From NCBI GenBank assembly GCA_016195085.1, contig JACQAG010000080.1, forward strand, positions 1 through 61,680: a stretch of DNA of 61,680 nt, read 5' to 3'. The position numbers were made by a program, and so were the translations under genes. This document shows positions 51,216-59,960 of this stretch, piece by piece. How positions within the stretch are numbered: the first letter of the stretch is position 1; each line of letters begins with the position of its first letter. The notes beneath the pieces are model-generated. The model did not search any database and was not told the origin of the DNA. It saw nothing but the letters and a program-made list of their open reading frames with translations. Source of the stretch: Pseudomonadota bacterium (GTDB lineage: Bacteria > Pseudomonadota > Alphaproteobacteria > SHVZ01).

Positions 51216-52289
51216 ATGGACAGTCCCGTACTCAGCCTTCTCGGCGATGAGTCTGCCAACAGTCTCGCCGCCGCTACATCCGCTTCCACCGGCCAAGTCG
51301 ACGATCAGGACTCGCTCGACGCCTATTCCCGGACGGTGAGCGGCGTGGCTGAGAGCATGGCCGCCGCGGCGATCGGCATCCGCGTGCGCAAGCGGACCAA
51401 GCAAAGCCAGGGTGCGGCCGCCCATGCGCTGGCCGGTGCCGGATCGGGCTTCGTCATCACCCCCGACGGCTACGCCATCACCAACAGCCATGTGGTGCAT
51501 GGCGCCGAAATCATCGAGGCCATGCTGGGCGACGGCAATATCGGCGTAGCCGAGCTCATCGGCGACGACCCGGAAACCGACATCGCCCTCATCCGGCTGG
51601 GCGAGGGCAACCGCCTGACACCCGCCCCTCTGGGATCATCGGGGCCGCTCCGGGTGGGCCAGCTCGTGGTCGCCATCGGCAATCCCTTGGGCCTGCAGGC
51701 GACCGTGACCGCCGGCGTGGTGAGTGCCGTCCGCCGCACTCTCAGGAGCTCGACCGGCGGGCTCATCGAGGACGTGATCCAGACCGACGCGGCGCTCAAC
51801 CCCGGCAATAGCGGCGGCGCCCTGGTCGATTCCCGTGGGCATGTGGTGGGCGTCAACACCGCGATCATCGCCGGCGCGCAAGGCATCTGCTTTGCCGTGC
51901 CGATCGACACGGCGAAGTGGGTTGTCCCGGCGCTGCTGCGCGACGGCAGGGTGGTCCGCGGCCGCATCGGCCTCTCCGGCTCGACCGTGCCGGTGCCGCG
52001 CCGGATCGCGGTCGCCCATGGCCTCGATCTTGCGACCGCGGTCAGAGTGGTCGAGGTGGTGAAGGGTGAGCCGGCCGCCGCCGCCGGCTTGGATGAGGGC
52101 GATCTCGTGATCCGCCTCGACGGCAAGCCGACCGTCACCGTGGACGAGATGCGCCGCATCCTCGCCCGCAACGCCGTCGGCCGCGCGCTCGATCTCGTCT
52201 ATCTCCGCCGCGGCAAGTGGATCGAGACCGTGGTGCACCCCGCGCCGGACCACCCGCCGGCCAAGCCGCGCGAGGCGGTGCCCGCTTAG
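51216..52289 (+). CDS. HtrA/DegP-like trypsin-fold protease with PDZ domain
   Basis: A 357-residue serine protease. The catalytic triad is His92 (TNSHVVHG), Asp122 (PETDIALIRL) and Ser199 (NPGNSGGAL). One PDZ domain follows from about residue 255 (VVKGEPAAAAGLDEGDLVIR). No signal peptide or membrane anchor is visible, and the first 70 residues are low-complexity, so it may be cytoplasmic or exported by another route. HtrA enzymes usually work in the periplasm. GAGGAG upstream supports ATG 51216. It stands alone, followed by an inverted repeat. Confidence 0.88.
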   Translation: MDSPVLSLLGDESANSLAAATSASTGQVDDQDSLDAYSRTVSGVAESMAAAAIGIRVRKRTKQSQGAAAHALAGAGSGFVITPDGYAITNSHVVHGAEIIEAMLGDGNIGVAELIGDDPETDIALIRLGEGNRLTPAPLGSSGPLRVGQLVVAIGNPLGLQATVTAGVVSAVRRTLRSSTGGLIEDVIQTDAALNPGNSGGALVDSRGHVVGVNTAIIAGAQGICFAVPIDTAKWVVPALLRDGRVVRGRIGLSGSTVPVPRRIAVAHGLDLATAVRVVEVVKGEPAAAAGLDEGDLVIRLDGKPTVTVDEMRRILARNAVGRALDLVYLRRGKWIETVVHPAPDHPPAKPREAVPA

Positions 52290-52296
52290 AAGACGC

Positions 52297-52420
52297 TTAA
52301 CCGCAGAGGGCGCGGAGGAGCGCAGAGCGCGCGGAGGAACGAGCGAGATTTGCAGGCGCGCTTCGCGCGCGGACCCCGACCTTGGCGATCTCTGCGCTCC
52401 TCGGCGCCCTCTGCGGTAAA
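52297..52420. repeat. Inverted repeat, family 6 (CCGCAGAGGGCGC type)
   Basis: Arms of 31 bases at 52297-52327 and 52390-52420 match at 29 positions when complemented (TTAACCGCAGAGGGCGCGGA... and its complement). The loop is 62 bases. It lies between convergent genes and could end transcription on both strands. Confidence 0.8.
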
Positions 52421-52438
52421 TCGAATGCTCGATCGGGG

Positions 52439-54103
52439 TCAGTCGTCCGCGGCCGCCGCTTGTCCGTAATCGTTGGTGGCGGCTTTCTTCGAGACGAGAC
52501 CGTCGCGGCGATCGGCGGCGACGAGATCCTTGGCGCGCTGTCTCGGATCGCCGAGGCCGGCGCCGCCGGGCGTGGTGATGAGGAGCCGGTCGCCGGCGGG
52601 AACGGTCTGCGTGCCCTTGCCCTTGAGCTTGGCGCCCGAGGCGAGGCTGACGGCTCCCGCGCGGCCATTGCTGCCGCCGTCGCGGCCCCGGGGGGGATGA
52701 TCGATGCGGTCGAAGGCGGCCAAGAGCTCGAATTCGAGCCCGTCCTTGTGGGCGATCTCCATCACCTGGCCGTGGCCGCCGCGGGTACGGCCGGCGCCGC
52801 CGGAATCCGGCCGGAGCTCCTTCCGCCAGAACAGGAGCGGGGTCGAAGCCTCGACGATCTCGATGGGCGTGCCGCGCACGCCGCTGGGATAGGCGGTGGC
52901 AGAAAGGCCGTCCTTGGTCGGCCGCGCTCCGGTGCCGCCATTCGAGGTGACGGTGATGGCGAAGCCGTATTTGCTGTCGTTGGCGCCGGCCACCGGCCCG
53001 CGGAAGGTCATGTTCCAGAGGCAGGACGTGCCCTCGCTCGGCACCCGATCGGGAATGGCCTGGCGCAGGCAGCCGAACACCACGTCCGGCAACATCTGAC
53101 CGACGATGTGGCGGCTGGAGACCGCGGCGGGGAAGGGCGCGTTCAGGATCGAGCCCAAGGGTGCGGTCACCCGATAGGCGCTGAGCGAGCCGGCATTGTT
53201 GGGCACGCTGGGGGCGACGATGCAGGCCAAGCCGAAGCAGCTATAGGCCTGGGTGTAGGCGATCGGCACGTTGATGCCGCGCCTCGACATCGGGCTGGTG
53301 CCGTCATAGTCGACGGTAATGCCGTCTTTGGCCACCGTGAGCTTGGCGGTCAAGGTGATCGGCTCGTCATAGCCGTCAATGGTCATCGAATTCAGATAGG
53401 CGCCCCGGGGCACGCGCCTTACTTCCGCCAGCACCGCTGCCCGGCTGCTGTCGATGATGTGGTCGGCGAGCGCGTCCAAGGAGGGGAGCTTGAACTCCTC
53501 CATCATCTCGACCAGCCGCTTGACGCCGATGTCGTTGCAGGCGGCGAGCGAATAGACGTCGCCCTCGCTTTCGATCGGCAGCCTGGTGTTGGCCCGGATC
53601 ATCTCGATGAGGGTCGTGTTGATGCGGCCGCGCTCGGCCAGCTTCAGCATCGGGATGTAGATCCCCTCCATGAACACATCGGTGCCGTCCGGCCCGAAGC
53701 CGATGCCGCCGATGTCGTTGAGATGGCTGGTGGAGGAGAGCAAACCGACGAGCTTGCCGCGATGGAAGGCGGGCGTGGTCAGCACGAAATCGTTGAGATG
53801 CCCCGTGCCCTTCCACGGATCATTGGTGATGTAGATGTCGCCTTCCGCCATGGTCTCGATGGGGAAATGGCGGATGAAATGCTTGACCGACTCCGCCATG
53901 GAATTGACATGGCCGGGGGTGCCGGTCACCGCTTGCGCCAGCATGCGGCCCTTGAGGTCGAACACGCCGGCCGACAGATCGCCGCACTCGCGCACGATCG
54001 GGCTGAAGGCGGTGCGGATCAGCGTCTGCGCCTGCTCCTCGACCACGGCCAAGAGCCGGTTCCACATGATCTGCCGATGAATGCTGGAGAGGCCTGTGTC
54101 CAT
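52439..54103 (-). CDS. Hydantoinase B/oxoprolinase family subunit, second copy
   Basis: A 554-residue HyuB-family protein. IHRQIMWNRLLAVVEEQAQT at the start, GDIYITNDPWKGTGHLNDFV, SSTSHLNDIGGIGFGPDGTD and the C-terminal LLITTPGGAGLGDPRQR are family signatures. It is shorter than the copy at 38788 and clearly divergent from it, so the two act on different substrates or in different complexes. Start ATG 54103 lies 16 bases after the stop of its HyuA partner, on the same strand. Confidence 0.9.
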   Translation of the reverse strand: MDTGLSSIHRQIMWNRLLAVVEEQAQTLIRTAFSPIVRECGDLSAGVFDLKGRMLAQAVTGTPGHVNSMAESVKHFIRHFPIETMAEGDIYITNDPWKGTGHLNDFVLTTPAFHRGKLVGLLSSTSHLNDIGGIGFGPDGTDVFMEGIYIPMLKLAERGRINTTLIEMIRANTRLPIESEGDVYSLAACNDIGVKRLVEMMEEFKLPSLDALADHIIDSSRAAVLAEVRRVPRGAYLNSMTIDGYDEPITLTAKLTVAKDGITVDYDGTSPMSRRGINVPIAYTQAYSCFGLACIVAPSVPNNAGSLSAYRVTAPLGSILNAPFPAAVSSRHIVGQMLPDVVFGCLRQAIPDRVPSEGTSCLWNMTFRGPVAGANDSKYGFAITVTSNGGTGARPTKDGLSATAYPSGVRGTPIEIVEASTPLLFWRKELRPDSGGAGRTRGGHGQVMEIAHKDGLEFELLAAFDRIDHPPRGRDGGSNGRAGAVSLASGAKLKGKGTQTVPAGDRLLITTPGGAGLGDPRQRAKDLVAADRRDGLVSKKAATNDYGQAAAADD

Positions 54104-54119
54104 GGCTTCGAGAGATCCC

Positions 54120-56201
54120 TCAGCTCGCCCTTTGCCGCCGCTCGAGGATGATATAGAGGGAGCGGTCGATCGTCGCCTCGAATTTGGCCGATACCACCGT
54201 CGTGGTCTCGTCCTCGGCGATGATCGCCGGGCCGTCGAGGCGCATGCCCGGGCGGAGCCTATCCCGGCGGTAGACCGGAATGCGGATCATCCGCCCCTGA
54301 TCGGCGTCGAACACGGCGCGTTCCCCCGATGGCTTCGGCGCTTCGGCCTTATTCGGCTTGGCGACGCGCCTGGGCACCGTCGCCTCGGTCGCCACGGTCA
54401 CCGCCCAGCTCAAGACTTCGGTCTCGGCATTGGGAATGGTGCGGGCGAAGAGGCTGCTGTATTCGCGATCGAAGCTCTCCTGCAGCAGAAGGCGGTCGGC
54501 CTCGCGCAAATCCCGGGCGGGCAGCGGCACCACGATCTCGTGGCCTTGGCCGACATAGCGCATATAAGCCTGCCTGGTTTCCGTGAGCTTGAGGTCGCCC
54601 GAGCCGGCGCGCACCACCGCGAGCGCTTCCTGTTGCATGGCGCGGAGCAGCTTGTTGGCGATGGCCGGATCGAATTGCGCCACCCGCATGTAGCGGCTGC
54701 GCACGACCTCGTAGGCGATCGGCGCCTTGAGGAAGCCGACGGCAGAGCCGACGCCGGCGTTGGTCGGCACCACCACGCGGGCGATGCCGAGCTTCTCGGC
54801 AAGCCGCGTTGCATGCAAGGGTGCCGCACCGCCGAAGGCGATGAGGGTGTGGTCGGAGATGACTTTGCCGCGCTCGACCGCATGCACGCGCGCCGCATTG
54901 GCCATGTTCTCGTCCACGATCTCGCCCACGCCATAGGCGGCAAGCTCGGTGGTGAGCTTGAGCCTGGCGCCGACGTCGCGCTCGAGTGCCTCGGCGGCGC
55001 GGTTCTGGGCGAGCGGCAGCTTGCCGCCGGCGAAGTCGGCGGCATCGATGCGGCCCAGTTCAAGATCGGCATCGGTCACGGTCGGATGCACGCCGCCCCT
55101 GGCATAGCAGGCGGGACCGGGCTCCGAGCCGGCGCTGTCGGGGCCGACGACGATCCGCCCCATGGCATCCACCCGCGCGATCGAGCCGCCGCCGGCGCCG
55201 ATCTCCACCATTTCAATGACCGGGATGCGCAACGGCAGGCCGCTCCCCTTGAGGAAGCGCGCGGCGCGGTCGACCTCGAAGCTGCGCGAGGTGAAGGGCT
55301 TGCCGTTCTCGATGAGGCAGATCTTGGCGGTGGTGCCGCCCATGTCGAAGGAGACGACCTTGTCGTCGCCGCATTCGGCCGCCACATGGCAGGCGAGGAT
55401 GGCGCCGCCGGCCGGGCCCGATTCCACCAGCCGGATCGGAAAGCGCACCGCCGTCTCCAAGGTGGTAAGGCCGCCGCCTGAAGTCATGAGATAGACGGGC
55501 GCCACCAGCCCGCGCGCCGTCAGCTCCCGGCCGAGCCTGGTGAGATATCCAGCCATCATCGGGCGCACATAGGCGTTGGCGGCGGTGGTGGAGGTCCGCT
55601 CGTACTCGCGCACCTCGGGGCAGACCTCGGCCGAGATGCTGACGGAGAGGCGGGGCAGGGATTTCGCCAGAATGTCGCGAATCCGCTCCTCGTGCCGAGA
55701 ATTGGCATAGCTGTGGATCAAGGCCACGGCGACGCTCTGGACTTGGAGCTCGACCAGGCGCGGGATCAGCGCCTCGACCGCGGCCTCGTCGAGGGGCTTT
55801 AGCACCGAACCGGTGACGTCGACCCGCTCGGCCACGGTCATGCGCAGATGGCGCGGCACCAGCGGCACCGGCTTGTCGATGAAGACGTCGTACTGGTCGT
55901 AGCGGCTCTCATAGGCGATATCGAGGACGTCGCGGAAACCATCGGTGGCGATGAGCGCCGTCAAGGCACCCTTGCGCTCGATGATGGCGTTGGTGGCGAG
56001 CGTGGTGCCGTGGATCAACGTCGCCACCCCCGCCGCGGCGAGTCCGGCATCGGCGAGCACGGCATCGATCCCGGCCAGCACCGCACGTTCCGGTGCGGCG
56101 GACGTGGTCAAGAGCTTGGTGGTCAAGCGGCGCTCGCCGGTATCCAGCACCACGTCGGTGAAGGTGCCGCCGATATCCACCGCCAGTCTCGCCGTGGTCA
56201 T
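54120..56201 (-). CDS. Hydantoinase A/oxoprolinase family subunit, second copy
   Basis: A 693-residue HyuA-family ATPase. RLAVDIGGTFTDVVLDTGER at the start, IHGTTLATNAIIERKGA, VCPEVREYERTSTTAAN, ESGPAGGAILACH, FDMGGTTAKICLIE and GAGGGSIARVDAMG are typical. Start ATG 56201 is well placed; the frame open upstream to 56534 lacks family sequence. It heads a two-gene operon with HyuB, the reverse gene order of the 38788-42874 set. The divergent NAD-epimerase gene begins 211 bases away. The ring or amide substrate is unknown. Confidence 0.92.
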   Translation of the reverse strand: MTTARLAVDIGGTFTDVVLDTGERRLTTKLLTTSAAPERAVLAGIDAVLADAGLAAAGVATLIHGTTLATNAIIERKGALTALIATDGFRDVLDIAYESRYDQYDVFIDKPVPLVPRHLRMTVAERVDVTGSVLKPLDEAAVEALIPRLVELQVQSVAVALIHSYANSRHEERIRDILAKSLPRLSVSISAEVCPEVREYERTSTTAANAYVRPMMAGYLTRLGRELTARGLVAPVYLMTSGGGLTTLETAVRFPIRLVESGPAGGAILACHVAAECGDDKVVSFDMGGTTAKICLIENGKPFTSRSFEVDRAARFLKGSGLPLRIPVIEMVEIGAGGGSIARVDAMGRIVVGPDSAGSEPGPACYARGGVHPTVTDADLELGRIDAADFAGGKLPLAQNRAAEALERDVGARLKLTTELAAYGVGEIVDENMANAARVHAVERGKVISDHTLIAFGGAAPLHATRLAEKLGIARVVVPTNAGVGSAVGFLKAPIAYEVVRSRYMRVAQFDPAIANKLLRAMQQEALAVVRAGSGDLKLTETRQAYMRYVGQGHEIVVPLPARDLREADRLLLQESFDREYSSLFARTIPNAETEVLSWAVTVATEATVPRRVAKPNKAEAPKPSGERAVFDADQGRMIRIPVYRRDRLRPGMRLDGPAIIAEDETTTVVSAKFEATIDRSLYIILERRQRAS

Positions 56202-56412
56202 GAAATGCCAGGTCTCTTGTGCAAAGGGCGGGACTACAGCGGTTTCTTTTGGCTGGCGCAATAGCGCAAACGACCAAGCTCTCGGCCCTTGCGCGGCGCC
56301 GTGCGGCGGGTCCACTCTTCGTTTCCCGCCGCCTCGGGCCCCTTCTTGGAGTCGCGGGGCCATGCCGAGGCATGGGCGCTTTGAGACACCCCCCCAAGGA
56401 CTTTGCCCTTCC

Positions 56413-57411
56413 ATGCGCATTCTGGTCTTCGGCGGCACGCGCTTCGTCGGCCGCCACCTGGTCGAGACTGCGGTCGCGCGCGGCCACAAGCTCACCCTGT
56501 TCAATCGCGGGCTGGAGAATCCCGGCCTGTTCAAATCCCTGGAGCAGCGCCATGGCGATCGAACCGACGATCTGAAGCGGCTCGATGACGGCGCCTGGGA
56601 TGCGGTCTTGGATGTGAGCGGCTATTTCCCGCGGGTGGTCCGCGCGTCCGCCACCTATCTCAAGGACCGCGTGCCCTATTACGGCTTCATCTCGACGGTT
56701 TCGGTCTATGCCGACCGGCGGCCGGAGATGGTGACCGAGGCGCACGAGGTCGGCACCATCGCCGATCCCACCGTCGAGGAGCGCAACACGCCGGCTTACG
56801 GTCCCTTGAAGGCGCTCTGCGAGGACGCGGTGCGCGAGGTCTATCCCAAGAAGGCACTCATCATCCGGCCCGGTCTCGTCTGCGGGCCCTACGATCCCAC
56901 CAACCGCTTCACCTATTGGACGCGTCGCATCGCCGAGGGCGGCCACGTGCTGGCGCCGGAGCCCAAGGACCGGCCGGTGCAGTTCATCGATGCGCGCGAC
57001 CTCGCCCGCTTCACCCTCTCGATGATGGAGCGCCACGAGACCGGCACCTACAACGCGACCGGCCCGGACCGGCCTTTGTCCATGGCCGAGTTCCTGGAAG
57101 CCTGCCGGGTTGCGACCGGCGGCACGCCGAATCTCACCTGGGTTTCGGAAGAGTTCCTGGTCGCCTCCGGCGTCGTTCCCTACACCGAGATGCCGGTGTG
57201 GCTGCCGAACCATGCCGGACACCCCAGCGTGTCCAGGGTCAGCATCGACAAGGGCCTATCCAAGGGGCTCGAGATCCGGAAGCTGGCGGAGACCATCCGC
57301 GACACGCTCGCCTGGGAGCTGGCCGAGCCCGACCCTGGCCGCGGCAAAGCGCTCACCCGTGGGCGCGAGGCGGAGCTGCTGCGGGAGTGGAAAGCGAAGC
57401 AGGCGCATTGA
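56413..57411 (+). CDS. NAD-dependent epimerase/reductase family protein (extended SDR)
   Basis: A 332-residue Rossmann-fold protein. The nucleotide-binding motif is VFGGTRFVGRHLVE at residues 5-18, which differs from GxxGxxG of classical SDRs but fits the isoflavone-reductase/epimerase branch. SYG-type catalysis is suggested by STVSVYADRR and the Tyr/Lys pair in PAYGPLKALCEDAV. RPVQFIDARDLARF is also typical of extended SDRs. ATG 56413 is the start. Substrate unknown. The penicillin-acylase gene follows after a family 1 repeat. Confidence 0.85.
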   Translation: MRILVFGGTRFVGRHLVETAVARGHKLTLFNRGLENPGLFKSLEQRHGDRTDDLKRLDDGAWDAVLDVSGYFPRVVRASATYLKDRVPYYGFISTVSVYADRRPEMVTEAHEVGTIADPTVEERNTPAYGPLKALCEDAVREVYPKKALIIRPGLVCGPYDPTNRFTYWTRRIAEGGHVLAPEPKDRPVQFIDARDLARFTLSMMERHETGTYNATGPDRPLSMAEFLEACRVATGGTPNLTWVSEEFLVASGVVPYTEMPVWLPNHAGHPSVSRVSIDKGLSKGLEIRKLAETIRDTLAWELAEPDPGRGKALTRGREAELLREWKAKQAH

Positions 57412-57435
57412 CACGAAGCTTGCAGAATGCCGACG

Positions 57436-57539
57436 GCCCCCACCCCAACCCTCCCCCGCCTGACGGCGAGGGAGGGCGCAGGACGGAGCTTTCATCTCCC
57501 TCCCCCAACTTGTTGGGGGAGGGTCGGGGTAGGGGCATC
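57436..57539. repeat. Intergenic double-hairpin repeat, family 1
   Basis: GCCCCCACCCCAACCCTCCC with its hairpin, a spacer, then CTCCCTCCCCCAACTTGTTG with its G-rich partner, ending GGTCGGGGTAGGGGCAT. One base differs from the usual right arm (TAGGGG for TGGGGG). Confidence 0.85.
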
Positions 57540-57590
57540 TGCCGTGACCGTCGATCATAGCGTCCAAAGAAGAATGTGGGAGCGACAGCC

Positions 57591-59870
57591 TTGTCCAAGA
57601 AAGCCGTGAGCCGCGTCGTGCCGGGCCTCGAGCACGAGGTCGAGATCATCGTCGACCGTTGGGGCATTCCTCATATCTTCGCCCGCTCCACCCATGATGC
57701 CTTCTTCGCCCAGGGTTGGAATGCCGCCAGGGACCGGCTCTGGCAGATCGATCTCTGGCGCCGGCGCGGCCTGGGCGAGCTGGCAGAGGTCTTCGGGCCC
57801 GCTTATGTGGAGAAGGACCGTGCCGCCCGCCTGCTGCTCTATCGCGGCGACATGGACAAGGAACGGGCGAGCTATGGCGGCGATGCCCGTGCCGTCACCA
57901 CCGCCTTCGTCGCCGGCATCAATGCCTATGTGCTCTGGCTCCGCGACAACACCCGGCATTTGCCGATGGAGTTCAAGCGCCTGGGTCATCGCCCGGCCTT
58001 GTGGCGGCCCGAGGATGTCGTCAGCATCCGCAGCCATGGGCGCGTGCGCAACCTCGAGCACGAGGTGCTGCGCACCGGTGTCGCGACGCGCTTCGGCCTC
58101 GAGGTCGACGCCTTGCGCAAGGGCCTCGAGCCGGAGTGGAAGACCAAGGTGCCCGACGGCCTGGAGCTCGCCGAGATTCCGCCCGGCGTGATGGCCACAT
58201 ATCGCCTCGGCACCGAGCCGGCGACGTTCTCCGCCGATCGGCTCGCCGCGTCCGGCGGCGGCGACGGTGACGGCAGCAACAACTGGGCCTTGGCGCCGGG
58301 GCACACCACCACCGGCCGTCCCATCCTGGCGAGCGACCCGCACCGGGTGCACGACATGCCGTCGCTCCGCTACATCTCGCACCTGTCGGCGCCCGGGCTC
58401 GACGTCATCGGCGCCGCCGAGCCGGCGGTGCCCGGCGTCTCCCTCGGCCATAACGGCAGCATCGCCTTCGGTCTCACCATCTTCCCGGTCGACCAGGAAG
58501 ACCTCTATGTCTACGAGCTCGATCCCACCGATCCCTTACGCTACCGCTACGCCGAGGACTGGGAGCGGTTCCGGGTCACGACCGAGCGCCTGGAGGTGCG
58601 TGGGTCTAGGCCGGTCACGGTCGAGCTCCTGTTCAGCCGCCACGGCCCGATCCTCCACGTCGATCGTGCCCGCAACCGCGCCTATGGCTTGAAGTCGGTC
58701 TGGCTGGAGCCGGGGACGGCTCCCTACTACGCCAGCCTCGACTATATCGGCGCCAGGGATTGGCGCCGCTTCGAAGCGGCAGCCGCGCGGTGGGGCAGCC
58801 CGTCGGTCAATCTGGTCTATGCCGACGTCGCCGGCGGCATCGGCTGGATCACCGCCGGCTTCGTGCCGGTCAGGCCGAATTGGGACGGGCTCATGCCGGT
58901 GCCGGGCGACGGACGCTATGAATGGCGTGGCTTCATGCCGGCCCAGCACCACCCGCGCGAGCACAATCCGAAGCGCGGCTGGGTCGGCTCCGCCAACCAG
59001 ATGAATCTCCCCAAGAGCTTCGATCACGCCGCCCACAAGCCGGGCTTCGAATGGTCCGACCGCTCGCGCTTTCAGCGTCTCTCCGAAGGCCTCGAAAGCC
59101 GGCGCCAGCACTCGATCGAGGCGGTGAAGGCGCTGCAGACGGATTTCACCTCGATGCATGGACGCCGCGTGACGGCGCTGCTCGGGGGACTCGCCAGCGA
59201 CGATCCGAAGATCCGGACGGCACTCGACCTGCTGCTTGGCTGGGACCATGGGCTGGCGGCGAGCTCCGCCGCGGCGGCCTTGTTCGAGGTCTGGTTCGCC
59301 AAGCACCTGGCACCAGCCGTCATCAAGCTGGCGGCACCCGCGGGGGCTCTCGAGCATTTCGGCGTGCTCGATCCTTCCGTAGTCGTGAAGCTCCTGGAGC
59401 ATCCGGGAAACCGCTTCGATCGCAGCACCCGCGACCGCGTTCTCATCGAGAGCTTGGCTTCGGCGATCGCCGAGCTCGAGAAGCGCCTCGGCCGCAAGCC
59501 TGAGCAGTGGCAATGGGGCAAGCTGCATCACGGCTTCTTCGAGCACCCGCTTTCCGGCCACTTGGGCGATCCCTCGCTCAATGTCGGTCCCGGCCCGAAG
59601 GGCGGCAACGCTTACACGGTCAACAACAACGGCTACCGGCCCGAGGACTTCCGGGTGATCAGCGGGGTGTCCTGGCGCATGGTAGTCGATGTCGGCAATT
59701 GGGACAATTCCTGGACCATCAACACGCCTGGGCAATCGGGAGACCCGAAGAGCCCGCACTACCGCGACCTGTTCGAGGCCTGGACGCGCGAGGAGTATGT
59801 GCCGCTGCTCTACACTCGGCCCGCGATCGAGAAGGCGGCGGTGCTGCGCATTAACCTCTCGCCCGGGTGA
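57591..59870 (+). CDS. Penicillin-acylase family (Ntn) amidohydrolase
   Basis: A 759-residue precursor of the S45 family, which cleaves itself so that an internal Ser becomes the N-terminal nucleophile. The alpha part has VDRWGIPHIFARSTHDAFFA and QGWNAARDRLWQIDLWRR. The nucleophile is Ser229 in GDGSNNWALAP, followed by GRPILASDPHR and the conserved GHNGSIAFGLT. Near the C-terminus WRMVVDVGNWDNSWTINTPG and GQSGDPKSPHYRDL are family motifs. TTG 57591 has GGGAG eight bases upstream; GTG 57576 is possible. No signal peptide is seen, although many relatives are periplasmic. Likely substrates are N-acyl amides such as acyl-homoserine lactones or beta-lactams. Confidence 0.88.
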   Translation: MSKKAVSRVVPGLEHEVEIIVDRWGIPHIFARSTHDAFFAQGWNAARDRLWQIDLWRRRGLGELAEVFGPAYVEKDRAARLLLYRGDMDKERASYGGDARAVTTAFVAGINAYVLWLRDNTRHLPMEFKRLGHRPALWRPEDVVSIRSHGRVRNLEHEVLRTGVATRFGLEVDALRKGLEPEWKTKVPDGLELAEIPPGVMATYRLGTEPATFSADRLAASGGGDGDGSNNWALAPGHTTTGRPILASDPHRVHDMPSLRYISHLSAPGLDVIGAAEPAVPGVSLGHNGSIAFGLTIFPVDQEDLYVYELDPTDPLRYRYAEDWERFRVTTERLEVRGSRPVTVELLFSRHGPILHVDRARNRAYGLKSVWLEPGTAPYYASLDYIGARDWRRFEAAAARWGSPSVNLVYADVAGGIGWITAGFVPVRPNWDGLMPVPGDGRYEWRGFMPAQHHPREHNPKRGWVGSANQMNLPKSFDHAAHKPGFEWSDRSRFQRLSEGLESRRQHSIEAVKALQTDFTSMHGRRVTALLGGLASDDPKIRTALDLLLGWDHGLAASSAAAALFEVWFAKHLAPAVIKLAAPAGALEHFGVLDPSVVVKLLEHPGNRFDRSTRDRVLIESLASAIAELEKRLGRKPEQWQWGKLHHGFFEHPLSGHLGDPSLNVGPGPKGGNAYTVNNNGYRPEDFRVISGVSWRMVVDVGNWDNSWTINTPGQSGDPKSPHYRDLFEAWTREEYVPLLYTRPAIEKAAVLRINLSPG

Positions 59871-59960
59871 GCGCGGGCGTCCGCCTCTTGGCGCGGGTTG
59901 CCACCGGAGATTGAGGCCCTAGAATGGCTGCCGGAGATCTTTCGGCGGGGAGGGCTGACG